Source: Pseudomonas sp. LS-2
Lineage (GTDB): Bacteria > Pseudomonadota > Gammaproteobacteria > Pseudomonadales > Pseudomonadaceae
Length of the DNA stretch: 42,948 bases
NCBI RefSeq assembly: GCF_003605735.1
Contig: NZ_QXTJ01000046.1
Span: 1-42,948, forward strand
Reading direction: 5' to 3'
Within the stretch, counting starts at the first letter, position 1, and every line of letters starts with the position of its first letter. Made by a program: the position numbers and the translations under genes. The notes beneath the pieces are model-generated. The model saw only the letters and a list, made by a program, of their open reading frames with translations, ran no database searches and was not told the DNA's origin. This document shows, in pieces, positions 1 through 8,410 of this stretch.

Positions 1-66
1 CGCTGAGTTCGGTATAAGACATAGGGGCAGCACCGTACCGGAAAGGTCAGGTGTTGCACTCAGTTT

Positions 67-699
67 TTGCCGCCGCCAACTTTATATCTTTTCTTTCTAC
101 TTCTGCTTACCGGTCAGACCCTGATGGCATCAGCCGCCAATCAGATGGATGCGACTGCCTCGCGTGCAGATGCGGAATGGCACTCACTTAATTCAGACCA
201 GACCCGTTCCTTCTCCTACCAGATGTGGATAAATAAAGATCAGTGGAGGAAGATTGCAGGCGGAGACGATGCGATTCATATCGAGGTATGTCCAGGCCGG
301 TACAAAGCCGATCATTGTCGAGTTCCGGATACTCGAGGCATCAATGCCGTCATGGGAGGAACAGTGACGGGCGAGGCATATTCGCTAAGCGAAGCCATTG
401 TTCGTATGAAAGGCAACGGCGCGAAGGTGTTAAGTGCAACGATGCAGCGAGGTGGAGTTCTAAATATCGTCTATTCGATCCCAACCAACCTGGATAGAAC
501 GATCGCGACAAATGACTTTGAAAGCATCGCGGTAGCGACCCCAACTAAAGCTGACGATGAGGCCATCAGCTTCCTCCAAAAGTTGTTAATGGGAGGAGCA
601 ACTGCAGTTGTGATCCTATTTCTGTGGATGGCGTGGCTGCTGAGGAACGAAGGAGCTGGCAGCTATGAAAGCCCACCATTGTACTTAGGGATGGTCTGA
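67..699 (+). CDS. Membrane-anchored periplasmic protein, 3' end replaced by IS5
   Basis: I do not recognise the family. The product begins with a hydrophobic signal sequence (about residues 5-23), has an exported domain with two cysteines (VCPGRYKADHC), and a single transmembrane helix near residues 174-190 followed by a short tail, so it looks like a type I membrane protein. The start is TTG at 67; an in-frame ATG at 124 would lose most of the signal sequence. The last codons and the TGA stop come from the IS5-family element that begins at 689. Joining the copies of the TTAG duplication restores an open frame that runs on to 2045, giving about 260 residues with a longer cytoplasmic tail. The gene is therefore shortened at its C-terminus but keeps its signal, domain and anchor, and may still work. 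Confidence 0.6.
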   Translation: MPPPTLYLFFLLLLTGQTLMASAANQMDATASRADAEWHSLNSDQTRSFSYQMWINKDQWRKIAGGDDAIHIEVCPGRYKADHCRVPDTRGINAVMGGTVTGEAYSLSEAIVRMKGNGAKVLSATMQRGGVLNIVYSIPTNLDRTIATNDFESIAVATPTKADDEAISFLQKLLMGGATAVVILFLWMAWLLRNEGAGSYESPPLYLGMV

Positions 700-1880
700 A
701 GTAGTTGTGTATTTCTGGCTGACTTCAGCCCCTGCCGATTTTAAAAGCGGCAAATCGATCAAAAACGCTCAGATCACCCGCTTATTTCTGTGTTTTTAGC
801 CGCCGCGAGCACCTCGCGGCAGCCATTTCCCACATTACAGGCGCACCTCTCCTGCATTCGCCAGTAAATGTCGGCGCGCCATCCACAGGTTCGACAGCGC
901 GAACAGCGTCACCAGTTGCGCCGTGTTCTTCGCCAGACCACGGAAGCGCACCTTCACATAACCGAACTGGCGCTTGATCACCCGGAACGGATGCTCGACC
1001 TTGGCTCGTACCTGAGCCTTGGCCTTCTCAATCTTGCGCGCGGCTTTGTACAAAGCACTGCGCTTATCAAGCTTCTTGTAAGTACTACGGCGGGCGGCGA
1101 TCTGCCAGATGACCTCCCGGCCTTCATGTTCAGGGCGTTTCTCGACGCCGGTGTAACCCGCGTCGGCACCGACCATGTTCTCATCGCCGTGCAGCAGCTT
1201 ATCGACCTGGGTGACATCGGCCACGTTGGCCGCCGTGCCCACCACGCTGTGCACCAAGCCCGACTCATCATCGACACCGATGTGCGCCTTCATGCCGAAG
1301 TAGTACTGGTTACCCTTCTTGGTCTGATGCATTTCCGGGTCGCGCTTACCGTCCTTGTTCTTGGTCGAACTCGGCGCATTGATCAGCGTGGCATCGACGA
1401 TCGTGCCTTGGCGCAGCGACAGCCCTCGGTCGCCCAGATAGCCATTGATGACAGCCAAGATGCCGGCGGCTAGTTCGTGCTTCTCCAGCAAACGACGGAA
1501 GTTGAGGATGGTGGTTTCATCGGGGATACGCTCCAAGCTCAGCCCCGCGAACTGGCGCAGGATGGTGGTCTCGTACAGCGCCTCTTCCATCGCTGGATCG
1601 CTGTAACCGAACCAGTTTTGCATCAGGTGCACGCGCAGCATCGTCATCAGCGGATAGGCCGGACGACCGCCTTCACCCTTGGGATAATGCGGCTCGATCA
1701 AGGCAATCAAACCCTTCCACGGCACCACCCGATCCATCTCGATCAGGAACAACTCTTTGCGGGTTTGTTTGCGCTTACCGGCGTACTCGGCGTCAGCGAA
1801 GGTCATCTGCTTCATGGGGAAACTCAGCGGGTGGAATCCGGGTATTTTGCCAAAATCTGGAAGTCTTCTTCAGAGTTTCC
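689..1880 (-). mobile_element. IS5-family insertion sequence, complete
   Basis: The element is 1192 bp. Its ends are imperfect inverted repeats: the left end reads GGATGGTCTGAAGTAG and the reverse complement of the right end reads GGAAACTCTGAAGAAG. It is flanked by a perfect 4-bp duplication, TTAG at 685-688 and TTAG at 1881-1884, which fits the YTAR target of the IS5 group. It carries one transposase gene on the minus strand. Intact ends, an intact transposase and a perfect duplication suggest a recent insertion. It interrupts the gene that starts at 67. Confidence 0.9.
835..1815 (-). CDS. IS5-family transposase (DDE type)
   Basis: This 326-residue DDE transposase has an N-terminal DUF772-type region (WKGLIALIEPHYPKGEGGRP) and a DDE_Tnp_1 core. 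The likely catalytic residues lie in TIVDATLINAP (first Asp), VGADAGYTG (second Asp) and KVEHPFRVIKRQFG (Glu). The length is normal for the IS5 subgroup and there is no frameshift. The gene lies wholly inside the 689-1880 element. A 201-residue frame on the opposite strand is only its shadow. Confidence 0.95.
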   Translation of the reverse strand: MKQMTFADAEYAGKRKQTRKELFLIEMDRVVPWKGLIALIEPHYPKGEGGRPAYPLMTMLRVHLMQNWFGYSDPAMEEALYETTILRQFAGLSLERIPDETTILNFRRLLEKHELAAGILAVINGYLGDRGLSLRQGTIVDATLINAPSSTKNKDGKRDPEMHQTKKGNQYYFGMKAHIGVDDESGLVHSVVGTAANVADVTQVDKLLHGDENMVGADAGYTGVEKRPEHEGREVIWQIAARRSTYKKLDKRSALYKAARKIEKAKAQVRAKVEHPFRVIKRQFGYVKVRFRGLAKNTAQLVTLFALSNLWMARRHLLANAGEVRL

Positions 1881-2045
1881 TTAGCTACTCCACCGGAGGC
1901 CGGGCGAATTATTTCGCTGAGTACCCCAGAGCCAATTTCAGTCCACGAGCTCATTCCCATCCCACAGCACCAGGACTCGGGAACTGGGAGTGGATCGGTT
2001 CCCTCTCAGGACAGCCCATCCGGCCGACGCCTTTACCTGGATTGA
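1881..2045 (+). pseudogene. Severed 3' part of the membrane-protein gene starting at 67
   Basis: If the IS5-family element and one TTAG copy are removed, the frame of the gene at 67 continues here from TTA GCT ACT CCA and stays open for 53 codons to a TGA at 2043-2045. The encoded tail is rich in Pro, Ser and Glu and hydrophilic, as expected of a cytoplasmic tail. It has no start of its own and is presumably no longer translated. Confidence 0.7.
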
Positions 2046-2166
2046 TTACCTCAAAATCAGTGCCCAACGCGGACAGATATGCGGCATCTCAAAAGGCTCA
2101 GATTGGCAACCTACTTTCATCGCAAGCCAGAGATCATGTGTGTCCACGTTCTGTTTCGAGATTTCC

Positions 2167-2583
2167 ATGCGAATTTCACATATAGCCTGGGCGGGGGTGC
2201 TAACCGCCATTCTGATCTCATGCTTGACGGGCCCTCACGCCCATGTGTCGATCGACATCATCGCTTCGAGTTTGACTTCAGCTTTGTGTGTCTTCGTTTT
2301 TCATGTCTCCCACGTACGTTTGAAATTGCTACTCAAATTTATGTGCGTTCTATGGATGCTCGCACTCGTCGCTGCAGCGTCTTTGAAAACAGTTGTTTCC
2401 CCCCATCTTTTTGCTTGCGCCACCATCCTCACAATACTGCTTGGTGGGGGGCTGACCCTCTGTGTTGTTGGCTTGTATGAGTGGTTGGTTGCTGCATTCA
2501 AAAAGGCCGAAGGCTCTCAATCCGTTTCTCCGCCCCTCGCTAATCGAGATGTCGAACCAGCCCAACTTGCGGGACAGATCTAG
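2167..2583 (+). CDS. Small multi-pass membrane protein
   Basis: Not a family I recognise. The product is 138 residues with about four hydrophobic segments (near residues 5-22, 28-45, 50-70 and 75-100) and a hydrophilic Pro/Gln-containing tail. I chose the ATG at 2167 (MRISHIAWAG) because it starts directly at the first membrane segment; the frame is open back to 1990 but that stretch overlaps the reconstructed tail of the preceding gene and is not hydrophobic. The ribosome binding site is weak. Confidence 0.5.
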   Translation: MRISHIAWAGVLTAILISCLTGPHAHVSIDIIASSLTSALCVFVFHVSHVRLKLLLKFMCVLWMLALVAAASLKTVVSPHLFACATILTILLGGGLTLCVVGLYEWLVAAFKKAEGSQSVSPPLANRDVEPAQLAGQI

Positions 2584-2640
2584 GCACTCATACGCCAGGG
2601 GCTCTGTACGTTGACGGTATTCATCAGCAGGATGCTTGAA

Positions 2641-2949
2641 ATGGAAATCATGGCGACACTAGGCAATTTCTTTCGGGTCATATGGCCTGTCGCGTCCCTT
2701 GACGTAGCGGTTGAGCAGGGGGCCAGGGCATGTCTGCTGCCTAAAGGCAATGAGAGTGGCCAAGCTAGACACGATTTAGGTTTTGGTGGTCGAGGCTGGG
2801 ATGACGTTTACAAGGCCCGCGGAATGACTCACAGGATTCAGGCTGGCGGCGCAGTATTCTGGATGCGCTATCCAACCATCGCAGGCATTGATCGGGCCTT
2901 GGCCTACAAGGGCGTGGAGGGGGAGCATGTTCAACTCTTTGAATTATGA
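2641..2949 (+). CDS. Hypothetical protein of about 102 residues
   Basis: I see no recognisable domain. The frame is open from a TTG at 2611, but the ATG at 2641 has an AGGA eight bases upstream and is preferred; ATG 2650 is also possible. The product contains a Gly-rich stretch (GFGGRGWDDV). Its stop overlaps by six bases the stop of the convergent gene at 2944-3858. Confidence 0.4.
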   Translation: MEIMATLGNFFRVIWPVASLDVAVEQGARACLLPKGNESGQARHDLGFGGRGWDDVYKARGMTHRIQAGGAVFWMRYPTIAGIDRALAYKGVEGEHVQLFEL

Positions 2950-3858
2950 GCAGCTCCTTTGAAAATTTCCCATGCTGGGAATTCGAATTGCCTGATTATG
3001 AGGTAAGGTGGCGTCATTCTGCTGTGGGTAGGCTTCGCGGAGAAGAACTGTCTGAACGGCGCGCATTCGGCGAGTTTCAAAATCTCCTGAGAACGGAGTC
3101 AGAGATTCTCGGATCTTTGAAATTTTTGAGATTCGGGACCTCAGCCAGTTTGCATCTGCTGTCAGCAGAGCATCTGGATTGTGGCGCAGAATCGCGTCCA
3201 CCTTTGCACGTAGCTCGGTGGTAAGAACTACCCTCCCGAGTACATGAAAATCGTTGTGCCGTATTGTGCTCGCATCTTGTGCGCTCATCGCTGCAGCATT
3301 AGATGGAATACCGCAGGCAAATTTGCGGTTGCCAAAGATTTCACAGGCCAACTCGAGAAGATCGCCGCCGGTCATGAATCCCACCTGCAAGGGCACGATG
3401 ACACGGGCTCCTAAACTAATCCACTTGTTGACCTTGCTTGCGTACTTTCTCCAAAGAGCAATCGTAGCTACTTGATCACCCACAACATCGGGCGCAACGA
3501 TGCTGAGGCAGTCCGGCCGCTGAGTGTTCAGAAGCAGCGCGTCATAACGCCATACCACCTCATCCCAGTCCATCTTAGTGCCTTTCTGAAAAGCAGTGAA
3601 TGCACCACTGTCTACGAAAGCATGCCCCCCTTGATTGAGGAAATTGGGTAAAGCAAGCATTAGCTGAGGAAGCGTAAGTGCGTTCGCAACCACGCCGATC
3701 GGCATCCCAAGGTCAGCGATGGCCCTGAAATCTGACTTGGCAGTCATTCCCGAGTGATAGGCCGTCTTCCACGGGTGTATTTGTTCGTTCATCTGTAGGA
3801 CTCGTGTTGTGATAGCCGCAATTTTCCAGCAGCTTTCAAATTTGCAAGAGTCCAGCAT
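2944..3858 (-). CDS. TGT/DpdA-like deazaguanine base-exchange enzyme
   Basis: The product (about 304 residues) has the spaced motifs of the tRNA-guanine transglycosylase TIM barrel, most like the DpdA branch that acts on DNA. FVDSGAFTAF matches the TDSGGFQ nucleotide-binding motif; APDVVGDQVAT matches the PDVxGD motif; VIVPLQ sits where TGT has GIVQGG; CGIPSN and FHVLGRV match the late barrel strands; TADANWLRSR may hold the catalytic Asp. TGT/DpdA enzymes swap a guanine for a 7-deazaguanine base. No other dpd gene is nearby, so precursor would have to come from host queuosine metabolism. The ATG at 3858 is preceded by AGAAGGTG; a GTG at 3864 is also possible. It is divergent, with a 30-base gap, from the gene at 3889. 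The assignment is from motif order only. Confidence 0.55.
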   Translation of the reverse strand: MLDSCKFESCWKIAAITTRVLQMNEQIHPWKTAYHSGMTAKSDFRAIADLGMPIGVVANALTLPQLMLALPNFLNQGGHAFVDSGAFTAFQKGTKMDWDEVVWRYDALLLNTQRPDCLSIVAPDVVGDQVATIALWRKYASKVNKWISLGARVIVPLQVGFMTGGDLLELACEIFGNRKFACGIPSNAAAMSAQDASTIRHNDFHVLGRVVLTTELRAKVDAILRHNPDALLTADANWLRSRISKISKIRESLTPFSGDFETRRMRAVQTVLLREAYPQQNDATLPHNQAIRIPSMGNFQRSCS

Positions 3859-3888
3859 CGGCACCTTCTACAGGGCTCGATCTACGTC

Positions 3889-4638
3889 ATGGCGCAAGGT
3901 TTTATTGGGATTCTGATAGCTGACGACGGAGCTTACTCATTGGATACCCACTCTCTTTTTACTGACTTGCGTAACGTTGGAATGACTGCGGTATTTCAAC
4001 TCGATTTTCATCACGACCCTGATGCTGCAACTGTTGAGCTTCTGGAAGCGATATGTAGCCCAGGCCGTGAAAACGGGTATTTCGTGCGAAAGGATTGGAG
4101 TGAGGAATCCGAGCTCATTCGAGTGTTGGAACTGCATGGGCTGGGCCAGTCAGTGGATTTGACTGAATGCATCGTCCGAAACTCCATTCCAGAAAACCAA
4201 GAATGGGATTTCCAGATATATGAAGCTCTGCAGGTGGTCCATGAAGGCTTGGGGTTCATTCGGACGATTCCTGCTGGCCGGCAAAAAATGGTGAGTCACC
4301 TGGCAAATTATTTGTTCGACCTTCCTGTGATGCACTACGAAAGGAACGATGACTCGCTCCGAGAGTTTCGAAAGCAGATCCAGCGAGCCAAGAAGGAGCT
4401 GGAGGATGCGGTGGTGTGGTCAAAAGGAACAGCCCTAATCAGCCGCAAGAAGGGACCCAGTGCACGTGTCTTGTTTATCTGTGCAGCAATTTGCGCTGCT
4501 GATTCGGCGAGAGCCTACCTGTCGAGCCAGCTTATCTATGGCGCGATTGCGTTAGTTTGTGCAACAGGATGCATCGTTGCGGCAGGGCTTGTAGCTTGGA
4601 AATCCAAGCGATCAACCGACAAATGTGAGACTCAATAA
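3889..4638 (+). CDS. Hypothetical protein with C-terminal membrane segments
   Basis: A 249-residue protein of unknown family. About 180 soluble, acidic residues are followed by a charged, probably helical stretch (REFRKQIQRAKKELED) and then two hydrophobic segments near residues 198-212 and 218-238, ending in a short basic tail. It would be tail-anchored in the inner membrane. It is divergent from the DpdA-like gene with only 30 bases between the starts, so the two promoters must overlap and may be co-regulated. A functional link is possible but not shown. Confidence 0.55.
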   Translation: MAQGFIGILIADDGAYSLDTHSLFTDLRNVGMTAVFQLDFHHDPDAATVELLEAICSPGRENGYFVRKDWSEESELIRVLELHGLGQSVDLTECIVRNSIPENQEWDFQIYEALQVVHEGLGFIRTIPAGRQKMVSHLANYLFDLPVMHYERNDDSLREFRKQIQRAKKELEDAVVWSKGTALISRKKGPSARVLFICAAICAADSARAYLSSQLIYGAIALVCATGCIVAAGLVAWKSKRSTDKCETQ

Positions 4639-4796
4639 CGGTCATCTATGCTCGTCCATCAAGCTCATGTATCGTTTAGCCAGATGGAAAAAATACCGAA
4701 TCAGATGGAGGTTGACTCGGGAACTGATCTTCGGTGGCTGCCTTGCATGTTCGAAATCCCATGAGAGCGTCTTCCCAAACCCTAGAGGCGTTTGGT

Positions 4797-5858
4797 ATGA
4801 CGACAGAACAGTATCCGGATATTCCGCCGGCCTTTCGGTGGCACGCGATCAAAGTCGCGCTAAGTAAAAAAGGACATTCCCTCAAGTCGTTGTCAAAGGC
4901 TTCCGGGGTCACTGGAATTGCCTCAGCAGGAAAGAAAAACTACCCGGCCGCTCAAACCGTAATTGCCAGAGCGCTTGGCGTAGAGGAAAAGGTTCTTTTC
5001 CCAGAGCGCTATGATGGGCCGTGGACGGGTGACCTTCAGAGAAAAGCTGAGGGACTCATGCCTGGCTTGTTTGCTTTGCCAACAATTGAGGAGCCAAAAC
5101 CGCTTTTCATTGCTATGGTCGAGGAACACGCTCTGATCTCCGTAGAGGTTAGTGATATGCCAGCCCAAGATCCTGCCCGATTGTCCTGGATAAAGTCGGC
5201 CCTGCGTGAACGAGGCTTTGTGCTTGGAACTTTGGCCTCGCATATCGGTGTTCCGAGGTCAGCGCTGGATAATCTTGGAAGTGCGCGATCTGCCCCAATG
5301 CAAGCCCTTGTGGCCACCTGCTTGGGAGTGGCGCCGCAGGCGCTTTGGCCCGAGCGATATGATGAACGTGGCGAACCGATCCAGACTCGTCGCAAAGCAG
5401 ATCGGCGGCAGTTCAATCGCCGGCAGGGTGATCGCCGAGCCGAATACCAACTTGATCTGACTGAGGGGCTTTGGTTGCCCATTAGAGACCTTACGGGGTT
5501 ACCTGGTATGGGCTCGGACGTGACTCTCAACATCATGCATGGTGAGAACCTTGGTTGGAAAATGCGAGAGCGCTTTGGCGTCGTTGAGCTTGCATTTGAG
5601 TCCCTACCTGTCGAAACCAAAAATTACCTTCTAGGGCCTACTAGCGGTATCAGTTTCTCAGATCCCGACTTCTCCGCGGTTAAGCTTGCTGCAGGCGTAA
5701 CTAGGATGTCAGTGCGACTTGTAGATGGTGCCGTGAAGCTCGTGGTGCCGCTGGGAGCGCATCACATCGAAGTTGCGCTTGACGCTGGAGATGCTGAAAA
5801 GATAGGTCTGGCGTTAGTTAACGCTGCGAATTCTGATCCTTCAGAACAAACGAGCTAG
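4797..5858 (+). CDS. Tandem Ner/Nlp-type HTH transcriptional regulator
   Basis: The product contains two copies of the Ner/Nlp (sugar-fermentation-stimulation type, HTH_35) DNA-binding domain. The first is near residues 10-73 (WHAIKVALSKKGHSLKSLSK ... VLFPERYD) and the second near residues 132-200 (DPARLSWIKSALRERG ... ALWPERYD). Each ends in the family hallmark (W/F)P(E)RY. An Arg/Gln-rich basic linker (RRKADRRQFNRRQGDRR) joins them to a C-terminal domain of about 130 residues that I do not recognise. Phage Mu Ner is one such domain of about 75 residues, so a doubled version with an added domain is unusual. I chose ATG 4797 because AGAGG lies eight bases upstream; the frame is open 63 bases further. 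It probably binds element promoters. Confidence 0.75.
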   Translation: MTTEQYPDIPPAFRWHAIKVALSKKGHSLKSLSKASGVTGIASAGKKNYPAAQTVIARALGVEEKVLFPERYDGPWTGDLQRKAEGLMPGLFALPTIEEPKPLFIAMVEEHALISVEVSDMPAQDPARLSWIKSALRERGFVLGTLASHIGVPRSALDNLGSARSAPMQALVATCLGVAPQALWPERYDERGEPIQTRRKADRRQFNRRQGDRRAEYQLDLTEGLWLPIRDLTGLPGMGSDVTLNIMHGENLGWKMRERFGVVELAFESLPVETKNYLLGPTSGISFSDPDFSAVKLAAGVTRMSVRLVDGAVKLVVPLGAHHIEVALDAGDAEKIGLALVNAANSDPSEQTS

Positions 5859-5916
5859 CACCGGACGTTGCACTTATGCCTCCCCGGTTATCTTTAACGC
5901 TCAAAAGGAGAATTCT

Positions 5917-6393
5917 ATGCCACTGCTAAATGTCAGCCCCTACATCGCGGTAATCGCCAGTTCCCTGTCCATGGAAGTGATGACCATTTCTTACGCGGAT
6001 GTCCAGAAAGCCTTGATCAATGCGATGGACTCTGCGGTTTCTAAGGGCCTGTGGAGGCAGGCGGGCGAGAATTTGCTTGTACATCCATTGGCCATTTTGT
6101 CCGTTCAAGACGACTGGCAGCACCGTCTGGCCTACATGCTCTGCATCGATTGTGATGCTGGGGAGCAGGTTTTGAGTGGGGAAGGCTTCGAGCTGACGGC
6201 TGATTCCTTTGCAGACTTAGTTCGTGCCGCGGCCGCAGCTGTGATGATCGAAGGAGTTGTAGATCACATTTCTCTTCAGCCGACCTTGGCCGAAGCAATT
6301 TCGCTTTCGAGCACAAGCGGAGAACCCTTGACCCAATCCCAGATTCGCATTGAGCGCCAGAAGCATGGATTACGCTTGGTCAAAGCTGCCTAG
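5917..6393 (+). CDS. Hypothetical protein, 158 residues
   Basis: Strong ribosome binding site AAAGGAGAATTCT directly before the ATG. The protein appears soluble and mainly helical, with an Ala-rich helix (FADLVRAAAAAVMIEG). I recognise no domain. It sits between the double-Nlp regulator and the HerA-like ATPase, all on the plus strand. Confidence 0.6.
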   Translation: MPLLNVSPYIAVIASSLSMEVMTISYADVQKALINAMDSAVSKGLWRQAGENLLVHPLAILSVQDDWQHRLAYMLCIDCDAGEQVLSGEGFELTADSFADLVRAAAAAVMIEGVVDHISLQPTLAEAISLSSTSGEPLTQSQIRIERQKHGLRLVKAA

Positions 6394-6508
6394 TGGATCG
6401 GCGCCCGGATGCGGGGCAGACACAGCCCCTGCGTTCAACCCATCAAAATAGAGTTCCCACCATAAGGTCCGCTTCATCGGGCCAGACGGTTACTAGGGCG
6501 CTCAACAG

Positions 6509-7993
6509 ATGCAAATACGGTTCGGCCTCGACGCAGTCCAGCTCAGGAAAGATAAGCAAGTTCAAATCATTTGGGATTCGGAGAAACTGGTGAACGGCCA
6601 TACCCTGCTGGTGGGGATGAGCGGCGCCGGTAAGACATACCTCCTACGAAAAATGATCTCCCACATGCTTCAGACCTCTGGGCAGGACATTCCAAGAATT
6701 CACGTGTTCGATATCCATGGCGACCTTGAAATTCGCGGCGCCTCTGAAGTGCGCTTCAGCGAGCGGTCAAACTGGGGCCTTAACCCACTTCGAGTGAACC
6801 CTGATCCCCACTTCGGGGGTATTCGTAAGCGGGTCCAAGCCTTCATTTCGACGATGGACCGGAGCATGCGTGCGATGGGCACCAAGCAGGAGGCCTGCCT
6901 TCGTAATCTGCTAATGGACGTGTACGCTCAGTACGGTTTCAAAGCCGACGACCCATCAACCTGGTTGGTCGAAGATGAAACTGCTGTGATGATGACTGAC
7001 GGTCACGACGATCGCTTATTCATCGACGTTCCGAAAGCTGAGAAAGACGAGGCTAAGGCTCTTGGTGCCCGTTGGAGTGGTGGTCCACTTTACTCGTGGT
7101 TTGTTCCCCAAGATCAATACATAGGCCCAGTTACTCGCTGGCCACCTAAACTCATGGCTCGTACTCATCCAAGCATCAAAGATGTTCTGAGAATGGCCCA
7201 GAACATCCATCAGCAGTCGTTCCTGGGGACGAGTGCTGAAGCTGTGGGATATCTGGAGGTGGCCAACAGGGCATCATCCTCCTACCGCAAAAAGGTTATG
7301 CAGGCGCTTCGTAAGGGTGAGGCAAATTTCGAGGACGAAGCCGCCAAGGTTGACCTAGATAAAGCCAAGGCAAAAGCGATTGATTCGTACACAACCTATG
7401 TTGAGTCGATAACCACCGGTAGAGAACTCACCTCGTTGATGAAGTACGACAGCACCGATGTGCTCAAATCTGTCGTCGACCGTCTTCACAATCTCGATGC
7501 GATCGGAATATTCAAGCCGGCGCAGCCACCTTTCAGCGAGACCAATCCGGTATGGCGTTACAACCTTCAAGCGTTGTCTATGACGGAGCGCAAGCTATTT
7601 GTGCTCTTTCGCCTGGAGGAAATCTTTTTGGCTGCTCTGGAGCGGGGACCGCAGGACAGCATCCGAGACGTAATTATTCTCGATGAAGCCCACGTCTTCG
7701 CAGATGAGAGTGAAGACAACATCATCAACACAATCGCCAAGGAAGCTAGGAAATTTGGAATCTCCCTAGTGGCGGCCAGTCAGAGTCCAACTCATTTTCC
7801 TCAAGATTTCGTGGCCTCGGTGGCGACAAAAGTCGTTCTGGGAATCGACGAGATTTTTTGGAAACCTAGTGCTACGAAACTGCGCCTGCGAGAGGACGCC
7901 TTAGCCTGGGTAACACCTACTAAAACCATGCTCGTTCAGTTGAAGATGAAGGGAGAGACGCAAAATGATTGGCACTGGTGCAGCATTGCGTAA
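6509..7993 (+). CDS. HerA/DUF87-type ATPase with DUF5710-like insert
   Basis: A 494-residue P-loop ATPase of the HerA/VirD4/FtsK class. Walker A is GMSGAGKT at residues 36-43 and Walker B is VIILDEAH near residues 387-394. FDIHGDLE (near 67-74) is a typical early motif of DUF87 ATPases. Between the two halves, near residues 168-213, lies RLFIDVPKAEKDEAKALGAR followed by W-x-WFVP, which is the signature of the small DUF5710 domain (xVPxxEKDxAKxLGARW). Such ATPases pump or remodel DNA or transfer complexes; HerA partners usually include NurA, absent here. A weak AGGG precedes the ATG. The downstream gene overlaps its last 29 bases, so the two are probably translationally coupled. Confidence 0.75.
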   Translation: MQIRFGLDAVQLRKDKQVQIIWDSEKLVNGHTLLVGMSGAGKTYLLRKMISHMLQTSGQDIPRIHVFDIHGDLEIRGASEVRFSERSNWGLNPLRVNPDPHFGGIRKRVQAFISTMDRSMRAMGTKQEACLRNLLMDVYAQYGFKADDPSTWLVEDETAVMMTDGHDDRLFIDVPKAEKDEAKALGARWSGGPLYSWFVPQDQYIGPVTRWPPKLMARTHPSIKDVLRMAQNIHQQSFLGTSAEAVGYLEVANRASSSYRKKVMQALRKGEANFEDEAAKVDLDKAKAKAIDSYTTYVESITTGRELTSLMKYDSTDVLKSVVDRLHNLDAIGIFKPAQPPFSETNPVWRYNLQALSMTERKLFVLFRLEEIFLAALERGPQDSIRDVIILDEAHVFADESEDNIINTIAKEARKFGISLVAASQSPTHFPQDFVASVATKVVLGIDEIFWKPSATKLRLREDALAWVTPTKTMLVQLKMKGETQNDWHWCSIA

Positions 7994-8279
7994 GGCAACC
8001 CAAAAGGTTCTTCTTGGTGCATTTATTCTGGTGCCAGTCGTTTGCAGCGCAGATCCGCAGGAAGACAATTCTCGGCAGTTAATTGCTCGTCTAGAGAGCG
8101 TCTCGATGCCTATCGGGAAGGGGGCAATTCTGCAAGACCGCAATGGCTGCCTTTGGAGCGTTATGGAAGGCGATAAGGCTCCTCGGATGGCAATGGTCTA
8201 CGGCGATGATAAAAAGCCACTGTGTCGAAAGGAGGAGGCCTCTGGTCTTAGGGAGGGAGTTACGCCGCAGCCCAACTGA
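7965..8279 (+). CDS. Small exported protein
   Basis: A 104-residue protein with an N-terminal signal sequence (residues 1-29, AFILVPVVCSA then cleavage) and a short periplasmic domain (RNGCLWSVMEGDK). The start is ATG 7965 with GGGAGA upstream, inside the 3' end of the ATPase gene in another frame. The overlap suggests joint expression with the ATPase. Family not recognised. Confidence 0.6.
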   Translation: MIGTGAALRKATQKVLLGAFILVPVVCSADPQEDNSRQLIARLESVSMPIGKGAILQDRNGCLWSVMEGDKAPRMAMVYGDDKKPLCRKEEASGLREGVTPQPN

Positions 8280-8300
8280 TGGTCTAATGACTACTTCACT

Positions 8301-8318
8301 CGAACATGTGCATGTTCG
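8301..8318. promoter_or_regulatory. Palindrome, possible operator
   Basis: The sequence CGAACATGTGCATGTTCG has perfect 8-bp arms around a 2-bp centre. It lies between the small exported protein and the leader of the gene at 8411, in the position of an operator. No binding protein can be assigned. Confidence 0.4.
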
Positions 8319-8357
8319 ACTGACAGCTGCTCACTGCAGCACATTTAAGAAACCCTT

Positions 8358-8410
8358 GGGGATCTCGATCCCCGAGCGGGGATGGGATCTCGACTATTAC
8401 GGAGATTGCC
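8358..8410 (+). promoter_or_regulatory. Hairpin leader of the gene at 8411
   Basis: A GGGGAT-CTCG-ATCCCC hairpin is followed by a G-rich tract and TATTACGGAG just before the ATG at 8411. The same arrangement (GC hairpin, G-rich tract, TATTA-CGGAG, then ATG) occurs before the lipoprotein gene at 14433, so this appears to be a repeated 5' leader type on this element. Function is inferred, perhaps translational control. Confidence 0.4.

Noticed and set aside
868..1473. 201-residue plus-strand frame
   Set aside because: It is antisense to the IS5-family transposase and has no recognisable content.
2946..3224. 92-residue plus-strand frame beginning MSSSFENF
   Set aside because: It is antisense to the DpdA-like gene, which has conserved motifs.
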